Assembly (NCBI GenBank): GCA_012932295.1
Contig: JAAONU010000016.1
Location: 31,805,290 to 31,869,289 of the forward strand
Length of the DNA stretch: 64,000 nt
Reading direction: 5' to 3'
Source: Cyclina sinensis
Taxonomy: Eukaryota; Mollusca; Bivalvia; Venerida; Veneridae
The notes under the pieces were generated by a model. That model was not told the DNA's origin. It saw only the letters and a program-made list of their open reading frames with translations, and did not search any database. The translations under genes were made by a program, and so were the position numbers. This document shows, in pieces, positions 24,321 to 37,885 of this stretch; position 1 is the stretch's first letter, and the number at the start of each line of letters is the position of its first letter.

Positions 24321-25984
24321 AAACATATATGTAATGTGCTCCTTTATTGAAATATACACATTTTTATATAGTCGTTTATAAATCTGCTTCACTGATAAGT
24401 GTTTCACTTCTCAACTTCCTTACTAATGAGAATCAAAAAATATAAAACTTTATTTTAAAAGGCACATAAGATTAGTCTGCATCACATACCTTCTATTGGT
24501 CGGCAGTTTATACCTGTATAAATCAATCAAAGGCCAAACCGAATGAGTCTTTTCTTCTCACTCAAGTACAAATTCTATTCTTTCTACAGCATACCGCCAA
24601 GATTGCACAAATCAAATAAAGATACAATATGAAGTCAGTCGTCTGCGAGAAATCTTATCTCCGCATGAAGAGTAGCCGAATGCTTATGTCAATTTCTGCT
24701 GAATAAAGTGAAATGCATTCCTATGTTATATGTACAGAGATGTGATTTATTTGCTGAAATACAAATCACTGATCCATTAAATGTCTGTAATTTTTAAAGG
24801 AGACAACAAAACAACTCCTTATTTTTAGTCAACCGTCTATGCGTACGACGTTATTGTTGGGTTGTGAACTCTTGTATGTAATTAATTGCTTAATCTCCAT
24901 TTAAACAAAAGGAAAAGGTCGGTACATTCTGACAACTTAAAAAAGAAAAACAATGAAAATGACAACGTTTAAGTTAGTTAATTCCATTGCTGTGAAGTTG
25001 ATGCAATTATTATTCAGCATCTATGTTGCTGGGTTACATTTCTCTTGATAAATGCTTAAATGTTCTGAAACTAAACCTGTAGTAGTTTGACAGTATCTCA
25101 AATGTATCACAGTCTCAACTTTTAAAGGTAAGTTATAAATACCAGTTACATGCATTAAACAGAGATGTTATGCTTTCATTTGATCATGAATAATACTTTA
25201 CGTTAGTAATTGAATGTCTTTTTTTGGTGTTTTACAAGTCGAGTAACAACTAGCAAATAATAAATGTTTACATTAAGAGTTTTATTTTTGTGATGATGTT
25301 TACTTCAGCACATTGTATATGTATAGTAAGTGCGTAAGTGCTATGACCAATATTCTTGAGAAGCGCCTTGTTTTCTGTCGTGACGTAGTTCTTTGGATAT
25401 CGAATTTTCAGTGTATATTTCGACATAAAACGTTTAAAATTACCAGACAATTTGGAAACAAGACAATGAATACATTACTCTGTAAGAGACGTATTTGATA
25501 ATATGCAAGTATCTAAACTATTCTACTTCAGAAGTAGTCCGCCTTAAGTATTGGAGAATTCGTTACTCACAAGGGAAATCGACAGATTGGACACAAGTAT
25601 CTCTTTGCGTTTCGTCATCTGAACGATATTTTCAAGTGACTGTCATTGATATTTTATTATTGAGTAATAATCCAATAGTTCGCTGTACAAGCTGACGTTT
25701 AATCTATATTTTGTTCATATCAAATAAACATTAACTATTTCGTATCGACAGTTTTCGTTTAAAAAAATGCATCACAGTGACCTAGACTATTTTTGTATGA
25801 CATACTTATACAAGAGTTGTCAGAATGACGCTGATGTCCTAGTTACGCGCTTCAAAAATCCCCGAGATCAATTAAAATGTCAACTGAGCACAGTGAATTA
25901 TAAACAGCTATGTGAAAACTTACCAACTCATAAATCTTTTCCTGGATTCTCTCGTATGAAGTATGGGCCCGTGTGAACTTACAT
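24321..25984. other. AT-rich intergenic DNA, nothing recognised
   Basis: Chance ORFs at 25268-25498 (both strands), 25495-25695 and 25767-25976. None has a domain or splice context. Confidence 0.4.
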
Positions 25985-26460
25985 TTAATACAGAGAGCAA
26001 AAAGTCAGTAAGGTTGATCTAGACATGCCAAAACATTTTGTAAACGGATCATGCAGGTCCAAATGCAGTTACTTTAGAGTGATTGGTCGGAAACCATTTT
26101 AAGCACATCCGCCCCTGTGACATGACCTTTGACCTGTACGCTTATTAAAACAAAATAGTTCATCTACACACTATGCCAAACCATCCTGTGAAGTTTTTAG
26201 GTCCTGGGAGCAGCTAATCCTAAAAACAATTTTCAAAGTGCAGGTCCCCATGAGATTGACCCTTTGGTCCAGAAACAATCTACTTATCAGACCAAACCAT
26301 CTTGTAAAATAAGAAGGTCGTGGGTACAGTTATTCTTGAGTTATTGATCAGAAACCGTTTTCGAAGTTCAGGTCCCTGTGAGCTTGAACTTGGGGAGCCC
26401 ATCAACAATTGAGTACACTTATTCATCACATTGTTCATCTTGCCCAACCTACCTATCATA
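25985..26460 (-). repeat. Decayed tandem-core repeat in reverse orientation
   Basis: GAGTTATTGATCAGAAACCG (26338-26357) and GAGTGATTGGTCGGAAACCA (26077-26096) are reverse complements of the GGTTTCCGATCAATAACT block in the array at 47441. ATGACCTTTGACCT (26123-26136) matches the reverse of AGGTCAAAGGTCA. About three diverged units are visible, with no terminal hairpin. Confidence 0.6.
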
Positions 26461-27002
26461 TCTCTAGTCGTTGTGCCATTTTGTTCTCAAATTATTGATC
26501 CTATCGACTGACCAATATACCTCCTTTTCTATGAAAGGGTGCACGAAAATTGTGTTAATCCAAAAGCTAGCCTGGCCTAAAATACATATCTGGACAATTA
26601 ATAAGGTGCCATGTAAAAATTGTTCCATGCATCGCATGTCAGTTTTTGTAAGAATCGAATCATATTTCATTGACGTCAGCTTAAGAATATCCAACTGCTA
26701 ACTGAAAGAAAAAAGTATCTAATTCGCCATAACTGAGCTGTCTTTCAACAGAGTTTAGGAAATTTGAAATTTTTATACTTTGAGTTCCTTATTATTTCAC
26801 TGCTTTAAGAACTGCGGAAAAATATTATATTGATGATTTATCTATCTTTTAGTCTTCAAAATGTTCTTGCATGATATATGTCTGCTTACTGATTTTGCAT
26901 GTTTTCTATTGAATATTGTGTATAAAATAAGGAAGTTTAGAAATGTAGGTTTAACTTTTGCCAACGGAGTTCTGAATTGAATTCAGTCGCAAATGTTTTA
27001 AA
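26461..27002. other. AT-rich intergenic DNA, nothing recognised
   Basis: Two fully overlapping opposite-strand ORFs of 76 codons (26464-26701). Overlap of this kind argues for chance. No domains. Confidence 0.4.
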
Positions 27003-27240
27003 CCTTCCCCTCTCCCCCGCGCCAACAGGTGGAAGGAATAAGGTAATGGTCTCCGTCGTTTCGTCCGTCTGTCCGTGACACTTGATCAAATCATAAATCC
27101 AAGACTATTGAAAGGAATTTGTTTAAACATTACATAGTTATGAAGATCATTGAATGGAATACAATGTACAATGGGCTATAACTCTTCCTTTTCCTATTCT
27201 TATGTTGTCTCCCTTTTAATATACTTTTTCTAGACTTTTG
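27003..27240 (+). mobile_element. Short hairpin-GTCC element relic
   Basis: CCTTCC (27003) pairs with GGAAGG (27031) across a C-rich loop. CGTCCGTCTGTCCGTGACAC follows at 27062-27081, then one core resembling those at 23334 (AAATCC.A.ACTATTGAAAGGAATTT). No right end was found. Confidence 0.5.
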
Positions 27241-29784
27241 CTGTAAGCGTTACGAAAGAAATTTATAAATATTACATACAATGCTAGCGGACCTCAAGGA
27301 CAAGTGTAGTGTCTAAAACCAACGGCTCATGATTGACTTGTTCTTGAACTATATCCCTTTAATGATATTGTAATGGACATATACCAAACACCGTTTAAGA
27401 TGTACTCAAGGGAATTAATTGATATTTCACGCAATGACAGAGTACAACAATGTCATTAAATGTATGCTGTATGAAATGTTACTCCTTCTGTTTGTCTCTC
27501 ACAATCATTCAACCTGTTTTATTTTCTTACATTTGGAGTAAACATTGAAAAAAAACCTGAGGTTTCAATAAATTCTTTTCCAGAAGATAGTTAGAAGTAA
27601 GAGTTGTTCTATAGTTCACACATTGATTGAGTACCTGAAGGGGTAGTGCAGTTTGCAAGAAACATGACTCTTCATTAACCTTATATCTAAATTTATCTCT
27701 CTTCTTTATAAAATTTCATTATGATGTTTTAATACACATCTCGGACACATGACTCAAAACAACTAAAAAATGGCAAGGGTTTACATTCCTGCTGTCTAGC
27801 CATTCGTAAACTCTTCTGTTGGTAGCATAACGTTACAACTGTTTCACTTCAGTGCCACAGCATAAGTAAAACTCTACATTAAAATATGTAACATTTTATG
27901 AAGGTGCACGGTCCAAGACCCATAACTGTATTTTCCTTTGTTTATCTTTTATGTGTGTCACATTTCAGTTGGGAACATAGCTTTGGCAAGGGTTAGCCAT
28001 GTCTAACATGGCTCTGGTATATATATAATTACTCCTATGCTGTGTTCTTACATCTTGTTACCAAAGTATAGAATTTATTTCATAAATCAACCGGAATGCC
28101 ATATGTCTTTCATTCTCTAAATTTGCAATAATATGTTCTTGAAAACTGTGTTTTAAAGAAGAGGATTATGAAACGTCATTCCATGACGTAAGAAATTTAC
28201 ATTTTTACTTGACTGATTGATATTCAATGTCCGTGAAGTGTTGATATTCAGCTAAATCCGGTGATAAAGGGCTAGAGTTGTATCATGATAATACATAAAT
28301 GAAAACGGATTGCTTTTATCATTGAAGCTGTCTAATAATGATTTAGTAATTGTACTAAATAATGAAACAAACTGGTGAACAATCTTCTTAAACACTTCTT
28401 TTAAAAAATGAACTAACTGTTATTTAGGGTGTGAAAAAAACAGATAAAAATAAGTTGACTTGAGATGCCTGACTTGATAAGTTTGCTTTCATAAACGGCG
28501 TTCTAACGGTCTTTTGTAAATGACCACATTATTGACCACCAGTACATTATTTTTCATAATTCCGAAAGAAATAAGAACTGAGATCATTTGTTTACAGAAA
28601 AACATCATTATATTTCCTCGAAACTGTAGATCAGTTTTATCGCAAACTTTGTCATGAATCAGAAGGGCAGTACTGTTGAAAAGTACCTTACAAGTTGTCT
28701 CCATAAAAATCATTCAGTGATCAGTATAAGTAGATGAGATATTATATGACTGTGCGTAAAAGCTCATATATTAAAACTTTAATAGTTATTAATTATTACA
28801 GGTCACGCGAGTGAATTTTGTCCAACAGAATTAGCGATACAGAAATGCAAGTCTTTCTTTGCCCTAATGTTAGTACTGTCAGCTTCACAAACTGTTGCTA
28901 TATCAGATCTATCCTTATGCGTAGTGCGTTTATCATTGACTATATTTCTCTCTTGTTATCACTAGAGTTTCGACAATGAATCAGATGGCATGTATTCTAG
29001 CGAATAACCCAGTGCCAGTCTGTCAATACATTACAATGCTTATTCTGAAATCAGAGTGCAAATATGGCACTAATCAAATAAACATGCAGAAAAAGAGACT
29101 AAATGCGATTTATCGTCTCCACATGATGAGAAACTAAATGTACTTAGTACATAGTTTCTTTGTAATACAGCGAAATTTCGTCTCGTGTTTGAACAGAGAG
29201 GGATAATTGATTTCCTACAATACAAATAACCGATGCAGTAAAAGACCACTTATAGGAATTATACTGTCGCTGTGATGTGTTTTTCAAGAGCCGACTCAAA
29301 CACCTCGTTATTTCAGTTTACCGTCTTTGTCTGAGATTTTTTAAGGTGTTAGCTCTGGAACAAAACCATTAACTGTAAAACTGTATGCATTCTAATATCT
29401 TAAAAAAACAAAAGAGACGAAAATGCTAACGTAATGGTCTGTAAATACTCCCAACTAAAATGTGTTAGTAAAAATGACACATATATATTTGTCAGAACCC
29501 ATACAACGTACTGTCTTTCTGATTTACAGGATTGTGTTGTATAGTCAAAATTGTTTGTGACTACTCCTGTATTAGGATATCTCAATGGTCACGCTATCAT
29601 TTTTGTAAATGTTGATGGCAGTAAACTGTATCATGTCTTATTGTAAAATATATTTACCTGGGGATGTGTCTGTATGGGTTTCATTACAACCTCTTGCGGA
29701 AAAGAACTGGCAATTTACGCGTTGAGTGGTCAGCTTAGGTCAAAAATATTTGACAGTATCAGTAATTGTTAAATATTTATTTTA
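27241..29784. other. AT-rich intergenic DNA with two small hairpins
   Basis: AGCCATGT-CTA-ACATGGCT at 27995-28013 is a perfect 8-bp hairpin. AGAAACT..ATGTAC / GTACAT.AGTTTCT at 29129-29160 is an imperfect one. Otherwise nothing is recognised. Confidence 0.4.
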
Positions 29785-29915
29785 ATTTTGAGCTTATTCA
29801 AACATTGGAATTTTGAGCTTATTCAAACATTGGGATTTTGAGCTTATTCAAACATTGGGATTTTGAGCTTATTCAAACATTGGGATTTTGAGCTTATTCA
29901 AACATTAGGATTTTG
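29785..29915. repeat. 25-bp minisatellite, five copies plus a stub
   Basis: Units start ATTTTGAGC at 29785, 29810, 29835, 29860 and 29885, with a truncated sixth at 29910. Differences are confined to the last three bases of the unit (GGA, GGG, AGG). Confidence 0.95.
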
Positions 29916-30035
29916 ACAATTTGTCCTTATCGTACTAGATATTCTACTTTTACGAAAAACGCTTTTGGCAGTCATATTTCAGTAATACATTCTGAGTCAG
30001 TAACTTTTTATCACCCGTTACTTCAACCGGCTACA

Positions 30036-30224
30036 TTATAAAATAGAGGATATTTGTTTGTTTTTGTGGAAGATGAGAATTTATTTCATCGAGTGAACAC
30101 CATATGTGATATTTTCACGAGTGGCACAGCCACGAGTGAAAATATCAACATATGGTGTTCACGAGATGAAATAAATTCCCATCTTCCACTAAAAAACAAA
30201 CAAATTTTCTTTTTATTTTATGCC
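30036..30224. repeat. Long palindrome (foldback repeat, about 90-bp arms)
   Basis: The two arms meet at a 5-base centre (CACAG, about 30127-30131). Left-arm blocks such as GAACACCATATG and TTCACGAGTGG return as CATATGGTGTTC and CCACGAGTGAA in mirror order. Outer blocks TTTGTTTGTTTTTGTGG and CCACTAAAAAACAAACAAAT also pair. A few mismatches and a small gap occur near the outer ends. It reads as a MITE-like palindromic element. The 65-codon ORF across it is an artefact. A further GGCATAAAATAAAAG at about 30605 mirrors the CTTTTTATTTTATGCC just outside the right arm. Confidence 0.85.
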
Positions 30225-33200
30225 AACACGTCAAAAATGGGTTTTTTATGACATTTTTAATCAGGGCCTTCAATAAATTCCCCATGGTGAGCCCCAAATC
30301 AGTTAATGCGTACTTTGGTTACTCCGCACAAAAAAAAAAGTGCAGACAATCTCCAATACATATGATAACTTTACTTCTGCTGAAATAAACTGAATACACT
30401 TTCATCAAATAATATTTATTTTTGTCTACACAGTTTATCAATATTTATTGAATTTTGCCATACATACTTTAATTATAAAAGCGGATTAATACTCAATATT
30501 CAATAGTTCGGGCACAAACATGTATTATCAAAATGGTAATTAACTGATTCAAAACAGTGTATTATCACTTTTATCTCACTGATATTTCCCTATATTTCAT
30601 TGGTAGGCATAAAATAAAAGCGTGAAATATGGTATCTGCGAATGTTTCTTGGTTTACCGTATCGTACAAATATCAGTATAATCAATTTAATGCCTATCGA
30701 CTTGGCAAACGATTGCGTCTGTTTTTCGTCCAAAGGATGGAAGGAAACATAATCTTGCAAGGCTGATTCGCTTCTTGAAACACAAATGGCTTTTGTAGGT
30801 TAGGATTACTTAAAGAAAAGATAAACGTGATGTCTCAATTTCGGTATTTAAATAACGAATTATGTGCCTTGTCTTCTGTTTTGAATCTTTGTTTTCTACA
30901 TCATATTTGAATTAACATGATTTTTATCAAACTTAACTGAACTTTAATTGATGATAAGAGATCTTAAATACGTTTACAGTATCCTACTTGCATCGCGAAT
31001 TGCATGTTTCTTTGATTACGTTTATTAAGATTTTTTGTCTTCGTTGTACTGGCATGAGATAGAGTATTTGAGAATTTAAACGACAAAACACTATGTTTGA
31101 CCCTGCTTACACATAGAATGAATTATTAGTCTGTGATCGATTTATGATGGCCAGGATATTTTCACTATTTATGTGTTTATTCGCAAGCTTACAGTAAATA
31201 TTTTCCGTTCGTTGAAAGGACACGGGCTTTCAAGGGAACGTTTAAATTTTCATAAATCCTGAATTTTGTGAATTTCCTTTAAAATCTTTATTATTACTGA
31301 TAAACCTTCTTTTTATCAGTAAGCGTACGTTACAATGACTATAAAGTCTTGAGATCAATTGTTATCAAAAAGTTTTAATCATTTGGAAAGTAGATTCCAC
31401 ATTATCAAGTAAATAAATGCTAAATTGCTTAAATAAGTGACAGAAGAAAAGAATATAATAATGTTTTCTTGGTCTTGTCATGAGAAGAACAACTTCTGTT
31501 AAGTAAAATAAAATCAATTGAAGTTTTAGCTTGCAGTACTTCAGCACGTTCCACGTCAGATTCAAATAACTTCTCATAAACCAACAGCTTAAATATATAC
31601 AAAATTCATTTAAAGCATCCTGACACAGACCCATTTCAAGTTTTGTTAGTTTCTCATTATTAGCTCTAATTTCCAGCCGTAGTATGTAAAATGTACAGAA
31701 TTTAACATCTCTGATGTATCATTCTCAGACATGAAGTTATTTGTGATTAAACCAATCATAATCGATCTAATGCTCATTTGCAGAGAATATGATCATTTTG
31801 CAGAGCTCTGATTAATTACACTGACTGCAGGAACAATACTCAATAGCATCATTAAGTTTTAAGTCCAAAGACTTATAGAGCATAGATGCTTGTTATGTAG
31901 CCATAACAAACAAAAACTCTTAACTATATAATTCATATCTCGGTCGTCCAAGTCAACCAGAATCGTTCCAAACTGACATGTATTTTGCATAGACTGTCAT
32001 TGTCGTTCAGATGTCAAAAACTGATCTCTAAATAAGAAAAAATAAAACATGTCTGTACTCAAGAATCAGTAATGTTGTCTTAGCGTGAATAGGAAAATAT
32101 ATTTAAAAAATGATAATAAAACCCCAGGGTTGATTGCTGAGGTCGTAATATATATCTTCTTGACTGCTAGAATTATCTCAGTTCTGTAATTTTTATGTGA
32201 GGCGTATAGGGCTATCTGTTACTTAAGGCACGTAGTAATGGTCATATATATTTTTAAAAAAAGAACGCTTTAATTTCATCCAAATTTCCCCCGATAGTCT
32301 GAATATTGACAAGTAACAGCCGTAACACTTTATTTTCCACAATCACTACTTGGAGGCCAGACCACTGGAAAATCAAATATGGTTAAAGATAGATTAATTG
32401 TTATTCTCTTTCAGGATTTAACTTTATACGTGGGCTTAAGAAATTAACAAAAAAAATGAAATTTCGCGACACCTTAACCATTAAATAAAGAAATAAGCGT
32501 GTTTTACTCATCAGGTTTATATTTGTTGTCGGTTGAATAATATATCGTATGATCTTAATTCTTGCAACATACTATCAAAGTAATAGGCATTCCAAAGGTC
32601 AGACAGACGCATCTGTAAATGGCATTGGCAATAAATATCACTTTCCAATTTTAGAGATAAATGAAGTGACCTATCAGTTTGTCACCTTACCATAGAGCGT
32701 TAATTACTTTGCGCCAGTGTATTCTTGTGCGATTTTAAACAAACTTCTGACGAAGGACAATAAAGTCGTAAGTTTGTCATCATTACAAATAACATTTGTG
32801 TAAAACACATTGAACTAGCTTCTATAGACAAAGAGAAAGTGAAAATAATTGAATTAACAATGTTGTTGTACAGTCATACAAGACACAAAAATGGAGATTA
32901 CAAGTTGGCGTAAATACAAAATATAGCTTTTCTTTTATCTGGCTTACGGGACTAAAACAAATACAACGTTAGGTAAGTGGTTTGGAAATGCATTACACAA
33001 TATTGAAAGCAAATAATGATCAACATTCCAGACACTTTTATCTTCTTAACGCAGATACTGGTTTTCCCATGAGTGTCTACCTACTTTCTGTGTCTGGGCT
33101 TAATTTGGTTAATAGACATAAGTTAATGAGAACACCTTTATGTCTAAAATGCTACAATAAAACTTCAAGGTTTTCCGCTGTATATTCGTTACTTCAAAAT

Positions 33201-35100
33201 AGGTAAAAAAGTAAGAGGTAGGTTTTAAGATAACGCTTGTAATTAAATAACTACCATATTTTCTTTCTTCTAAAGGAATCATGGTAGTTGCAATTGTGGA
33301 ATCGAATTTCTCCATTTCTGTTGTTGTTGTTGTTGTTGTTTTGTTATTCATTTATTTTATCTTATTTTCCATTTTATTTTATTGCTGCTTTTTATACAGT
33401 TTGATTTATATATCTTAAATGAAGGTGAAGCAAAGTCAGTTAAATGAATAAATATTAAAATATTTATATTATAATAAATATTAATTTTACAATAAATATT
33501 AATAGATATAAATATTATAAAACTGGTTAAGGTTTATTGTATTTATACTGAAATAATTCCTAGATACATTCTTTGAAATATGCAAACTGATATCTTTAAG
33601 TATCTACGAAGTGACAAGTTAAGCATTCGACATGAAACAATATTATACAAGCAAGCACTTACAATTAAAACACTACTAGTTGGACTGCTGTATCATTTTC
33701 TTCTCGAATTTTTCGCCACCCGTTTCCTTCCTTGCAGCTGACACAGTCTGTAGGGCAATTGAAAAATGATCAAAGTTAGTTGGAACAGTTTCTATAGTTA
33801 TGCATATCGTTAATTTGTGATGAAAATATAAAAGATTCCAGGGATAGTCTTTGCTTTTTCCAATTTCATGTTTGTAAATATAGTTTGAAGACCTTGTTCA
33901 CATTACTCTATCAATGCTATTTGTGTCGATGAGGAAAATAAACAACAACCTCGGAAAGCTTTCATTAATGTTTTATCAAAGTTAATGTTTTTTCTCGAGA
34001 GAAGTAATGTAAAACGTGGGCACAATTTGTTAACTATACTTTACTAAAGAATTGATAAAAGCATTTTGATATTTTAAAGGTCGAATGGATACTTCCCATA
34101 GCGGTGATGACAATAGATATCAGTTGTAAATAATTAGAATAAATGGATATGAAACATTACTTGTCAACACATAAAATCGTAAATTATTAACGTCGGTGTT
34201 TTTATGTATTGTATAATTGAAACCCATACGTGGATCAGCATTTCAACACAGAACTGGTCATTTACGCGGGTTATAGCTTGAGAGCGTATTAGGTCAAGAA
34301 CTAGTTTATAACACACAAGGAGTGTGATCTAAGACATAACATTATTTTGCCCCCTGACTACCTTAAAAACATTTTTATTTCTTTTATTGTAACTATCGCT
34401 AATAAATTGAATTATATTAACTACGGAGACGGCACTGTCCCTTTGGAATACATCTTTTTTTTTATCCCTTTTCTTCTCGAATATAAAGCATGTTTAGACG
34501 AAGGACATATGTCATATGGATATACAGAATTTTACTTAGTTAATAACGTTGTAGTGATTTTATCCAAAGCAGGTTCCGGAAAATCAAAAATGGTAACATC
34601 TCAATATATTTGTGAAGAACAGTAGCGTGTATTAGATTTATTGTCTGGACTCTTAAAACTGCTCGGTTACTTTAAGAAGTGCAGCAGTTTATGGATATTT
34701 TCAACTGTTTGTTCGTTATTGTTGTAGAAAACTAATTGCAGTAATATAACATAATAACATAAAATCATAGGAAAACTTTCAACAAGACAGCTTATTTAGA
34801 ACACATCTTAAGAATATTTCAACTTGTTGTATTTGTTACAGATGTAGTGTCTGGTCTTAATCTATTTTTCTCCATTTCTTTCTTTCTTACAAAATTTGTT
34901 TATTCATATAAGCTATCTATCAACCGGGAAAAAGGCAAAACAGTTTAAAATTTATATATTTAGCTAACTGTAATAGAGATAATGTATAGTTTATTAGTCA
35001 AATATATTAAGAATATACACATTTTGACAAATGGATATTTTAGAATATATACATTTTGTTAGTACCTTAGCAGTAATCGTATTTAATATTATTTCAGTAC
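30225..35100. other. AT-rich intergenic DNA, nothing recognised apart from a TTG microsatellite
   Basis: A (TTG) run of about seven units lies at 33319-33340. AT-rich irregular repeats of AATAAATATT lie near 33448-33510. ORFs at 31365-31634, 32982-33351 and 34347-34625 have no recognisable domain. No gene is supported. Confidence 0.4.
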
Positions 35101-35230
35101 TCTATTTGTGTGCACGAAATTTCATACTTTTCTCAAATGCCATATTTGTCATTATAAAAATGTGTAATGGCATTGAACAGATAATGTTTATACTAATAAA
35201 TTTGAATTGACTTGACTTGACTTGACTTGC
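35101..35230 (+). repeat. LINE-like 3' tail with (TTGAC)n
   Basis: AATGGCATTGAACAG, then ATAAATTTGAAT, ends in TTGACTTGACTTGACTTGAC (about 35207-35228). A short pentamer run after an AATAAA-rich 3' UTR is the usual end of CR1/L2-type LINEs. No coding part is seen upstream, so a 5'-truncated insertion is the likeliest reading. Confidence 0.4.
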
Positions 35231-37885
35231 TTACATCCTGGGACGCTTGTTCTTTTGGCTTGTTTTGAGAAAAACTTAAGAATATGGGTTATGTTAAATA
35301 TGTAAACGACTTTACCGATCAATGTTACTATTGAAGAGTTTGCAATATATTTTCATAGCCCTCGGTCAAAACATTCTTGCCTTATTCCGACGCTTCACTA
35401 ATTAAAGTTAGGTTCAGTGACAATAGTGACTGAATTGTTCTACTCACAGCTACTTTCTGAGTGTCGATAATGAATCTTTCAAAAATAGTGCAAAAACTCT
35501 CAGACAAAAGTACAAACGTGGAACTTATCAAGATAACATCAACACAGTTGAGTTTCATGAATGTAATGTAGAGCCTGGTGTGTTTGTTTAGCGAAAGAGG
35601 TCATTTAAGACCTAACAGTGTTGCAAAAGAAAAACATAAACCGACAACATTTAAGTGTAATACAGAGTTGTGACAATTATTATTATTGTTTCACTCAAAT
35701 GATTTCAGAATTGTGAGCAGAGTTAATAAAATTTACATAAAATTAAATAAAGATATTTTATTCTAGCTGCTTTTGTATAAGTACATTTTTTGTTTATTGT
35801 TTAAAGTTTCAAGGTAAAATATATGTCAATCGACAAATCTATTTCTTGTAAAAACGTGCCGACAATTAAAAGGTAAATGTCACCTTGTCGTTTCTATTGT
35901 CGTATAAACGTCAGTATTTTTTTTTTGTCTCAAATTCTCGAAAATCCACTTGCTTATAGAATTTCTATATAACTGACTTGGTTCCTGACGTAAATTTTGT
36001 TTCAAGATATGTTAGACGTGGTCGAAAATAACAAAGATAACGTGGATTATTTTATTTGTATTTCGTAACATTTGACTCGTTGACTCTTTACATTTCTAAA
36101 CAATATTAATTATTGTTTTTCTTTCAAATTATTTATATATGCTGAACACCAACTACGAAGTGTTTGTCTTATGAAAGTGATCGTGAAACATTGACATCAA
36201 ACGAAAGTCATAGACACATCTTGTAGTCATGTGTGCGCGTGCTGAAGTTTTGTCCGTCGTGTAGAAAATATACAGAACGTTGCCTATTAAAAAAATAATG
36301 CGAGACGGACTTCTCTATATCTAAAAATGTTATATTAAATATTAGTTTCAGCTTACTGAAACGTATAGGAACGACCCATTACATTCTTTATCAGTCATAT
36401 CAGAGACTTTATTATTCTCCCTCGCACCTAATTTGTTTAACATTTTTAGCTTTAACCTACACTTACCGTCTGCGATAGAAACCTTCGTTGGTTGGGACTT
36501 TAATATAGAGCGACATATCATTCAAACAATACAAATAGTGTGGCAGAAGCAAAATGTCGAAGACCTTATAAATCTTCAAGACTTAGATTCATTTCAATAT
36601 TCTAACATTCAGTTGTAAATCTGTTGCCGTTTGACAAAATACGAGTATGATCGATTTAAAAAAAAAAATCTCAATATTATAACGGGTATAAACGTCAGTA
36701 TGTGTTTATTTTAGAGATTGAAAGCTCCTTGAGGAGAGATAACTTTGAAATATTTGCTCTCTGCAATGGTTGCTTATAGCAGAGTGGGCGTTAACATGTT
36801 TGTTTTTATTGTCTGTCACTGATTTAACTGTTCCGTAACGCTGTCAATTGAATACCTTGTTTACATTCGTTTTCATCATGTCATAAGATACATTACGTCA
36901 TTTATTGTAATACTGTATTGAAATTTCCTTTGGGATAAAAATCTAATTCTAGAGTTAGTATTTTACTGAGATGTTATGTGTGCTGCATAAGGGATTGACA
37001 GTTATTTTTTACGAATTCTGTAGAGATCATTCAATCGTTAGTTGTTACATCAAATTCAATGTTTCCTTACGTATCCAGATAAATGGGTTCTCTAAGAAGA
37101 AATGTCAGAATTATTGAGTCGTGAACTTTTGTTAAATTTTATCATCATTTTACAGCAGTAATTGTTTGACTTTGTGATTGTCATTTCCTCCGGGAGATGG
37201 TAACAACCACATGAATGTAAAACCTTTATTGTACAGTTTGCAATAATAACGTGTTCGATAAATAGCCAATGACGAACGTTTCTTTATGCAATATTATACG
37301 ATCTAAAAGTCAGCTATGAACTTTTTATAACAAAAAAAAACTATTTTAAACAATAATAGTTGAATGCTTTCACGAAACAATAAGCTCAGCTTGATGTCAC
37401 AATATCATTGTCTTGTCTAGTCTCATATATCTCTTAAAAAAGCAATTCAAAGCATTTCATGAGATTGTTAAACATACCACATAACGTAGCAAAGTAAAGC
37501 ACTATGAAAGCTTTTTAAAAGTCATCTACAGATAGTAATGACAATGGAGACCAGTTTTAATTCAAATGAATGGAAGCGATGCATTTCTTAAATCTCCATA
37601 AATCATCTCAAATATATTATAGATTAAAATGATTCAAGAAAAAATAAAAATGTAGGCTCTGTAACCTGAATAATTTCATACGTTTTATATGCATTTTTAT
37701 TTTGAGTTTCTATGTTAAAGTTAACCACAGTCTCAGAATTTATATATATACGAGCGCTGTTAGGAAAAAATACATTATTTTCCGATAAAATTTACACTAC
37801 ATCAGGGCTGATTTTTTTTGTCATGTTTGTGCAACCGATAGATAGTTACTGTTGCTATCGCAAACCATCGTATATAGATTCGATC
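35231..37885. other. AT-rich intergenic DNA, nothing recognised
   Basis: Chance ORF 36433-36618. A-runs near 36660 and 37332. No supported feature. Confidence 0.4.

Noticed and set aside
26464..26701. Two 76-codon ORFs on opposite strands over the same interval
   Set aside because: Complete mutual overlap and no recognisable motif in either. Treated as chance.
34347..34625. 92-codon ORF containing AGSGKSK, which resembles a Walker A loop
   Set aside because: A single short Gly/Lys word with no Walker B, no flanking domain, low-complexity hydrophobic sequence before it and no splice context.
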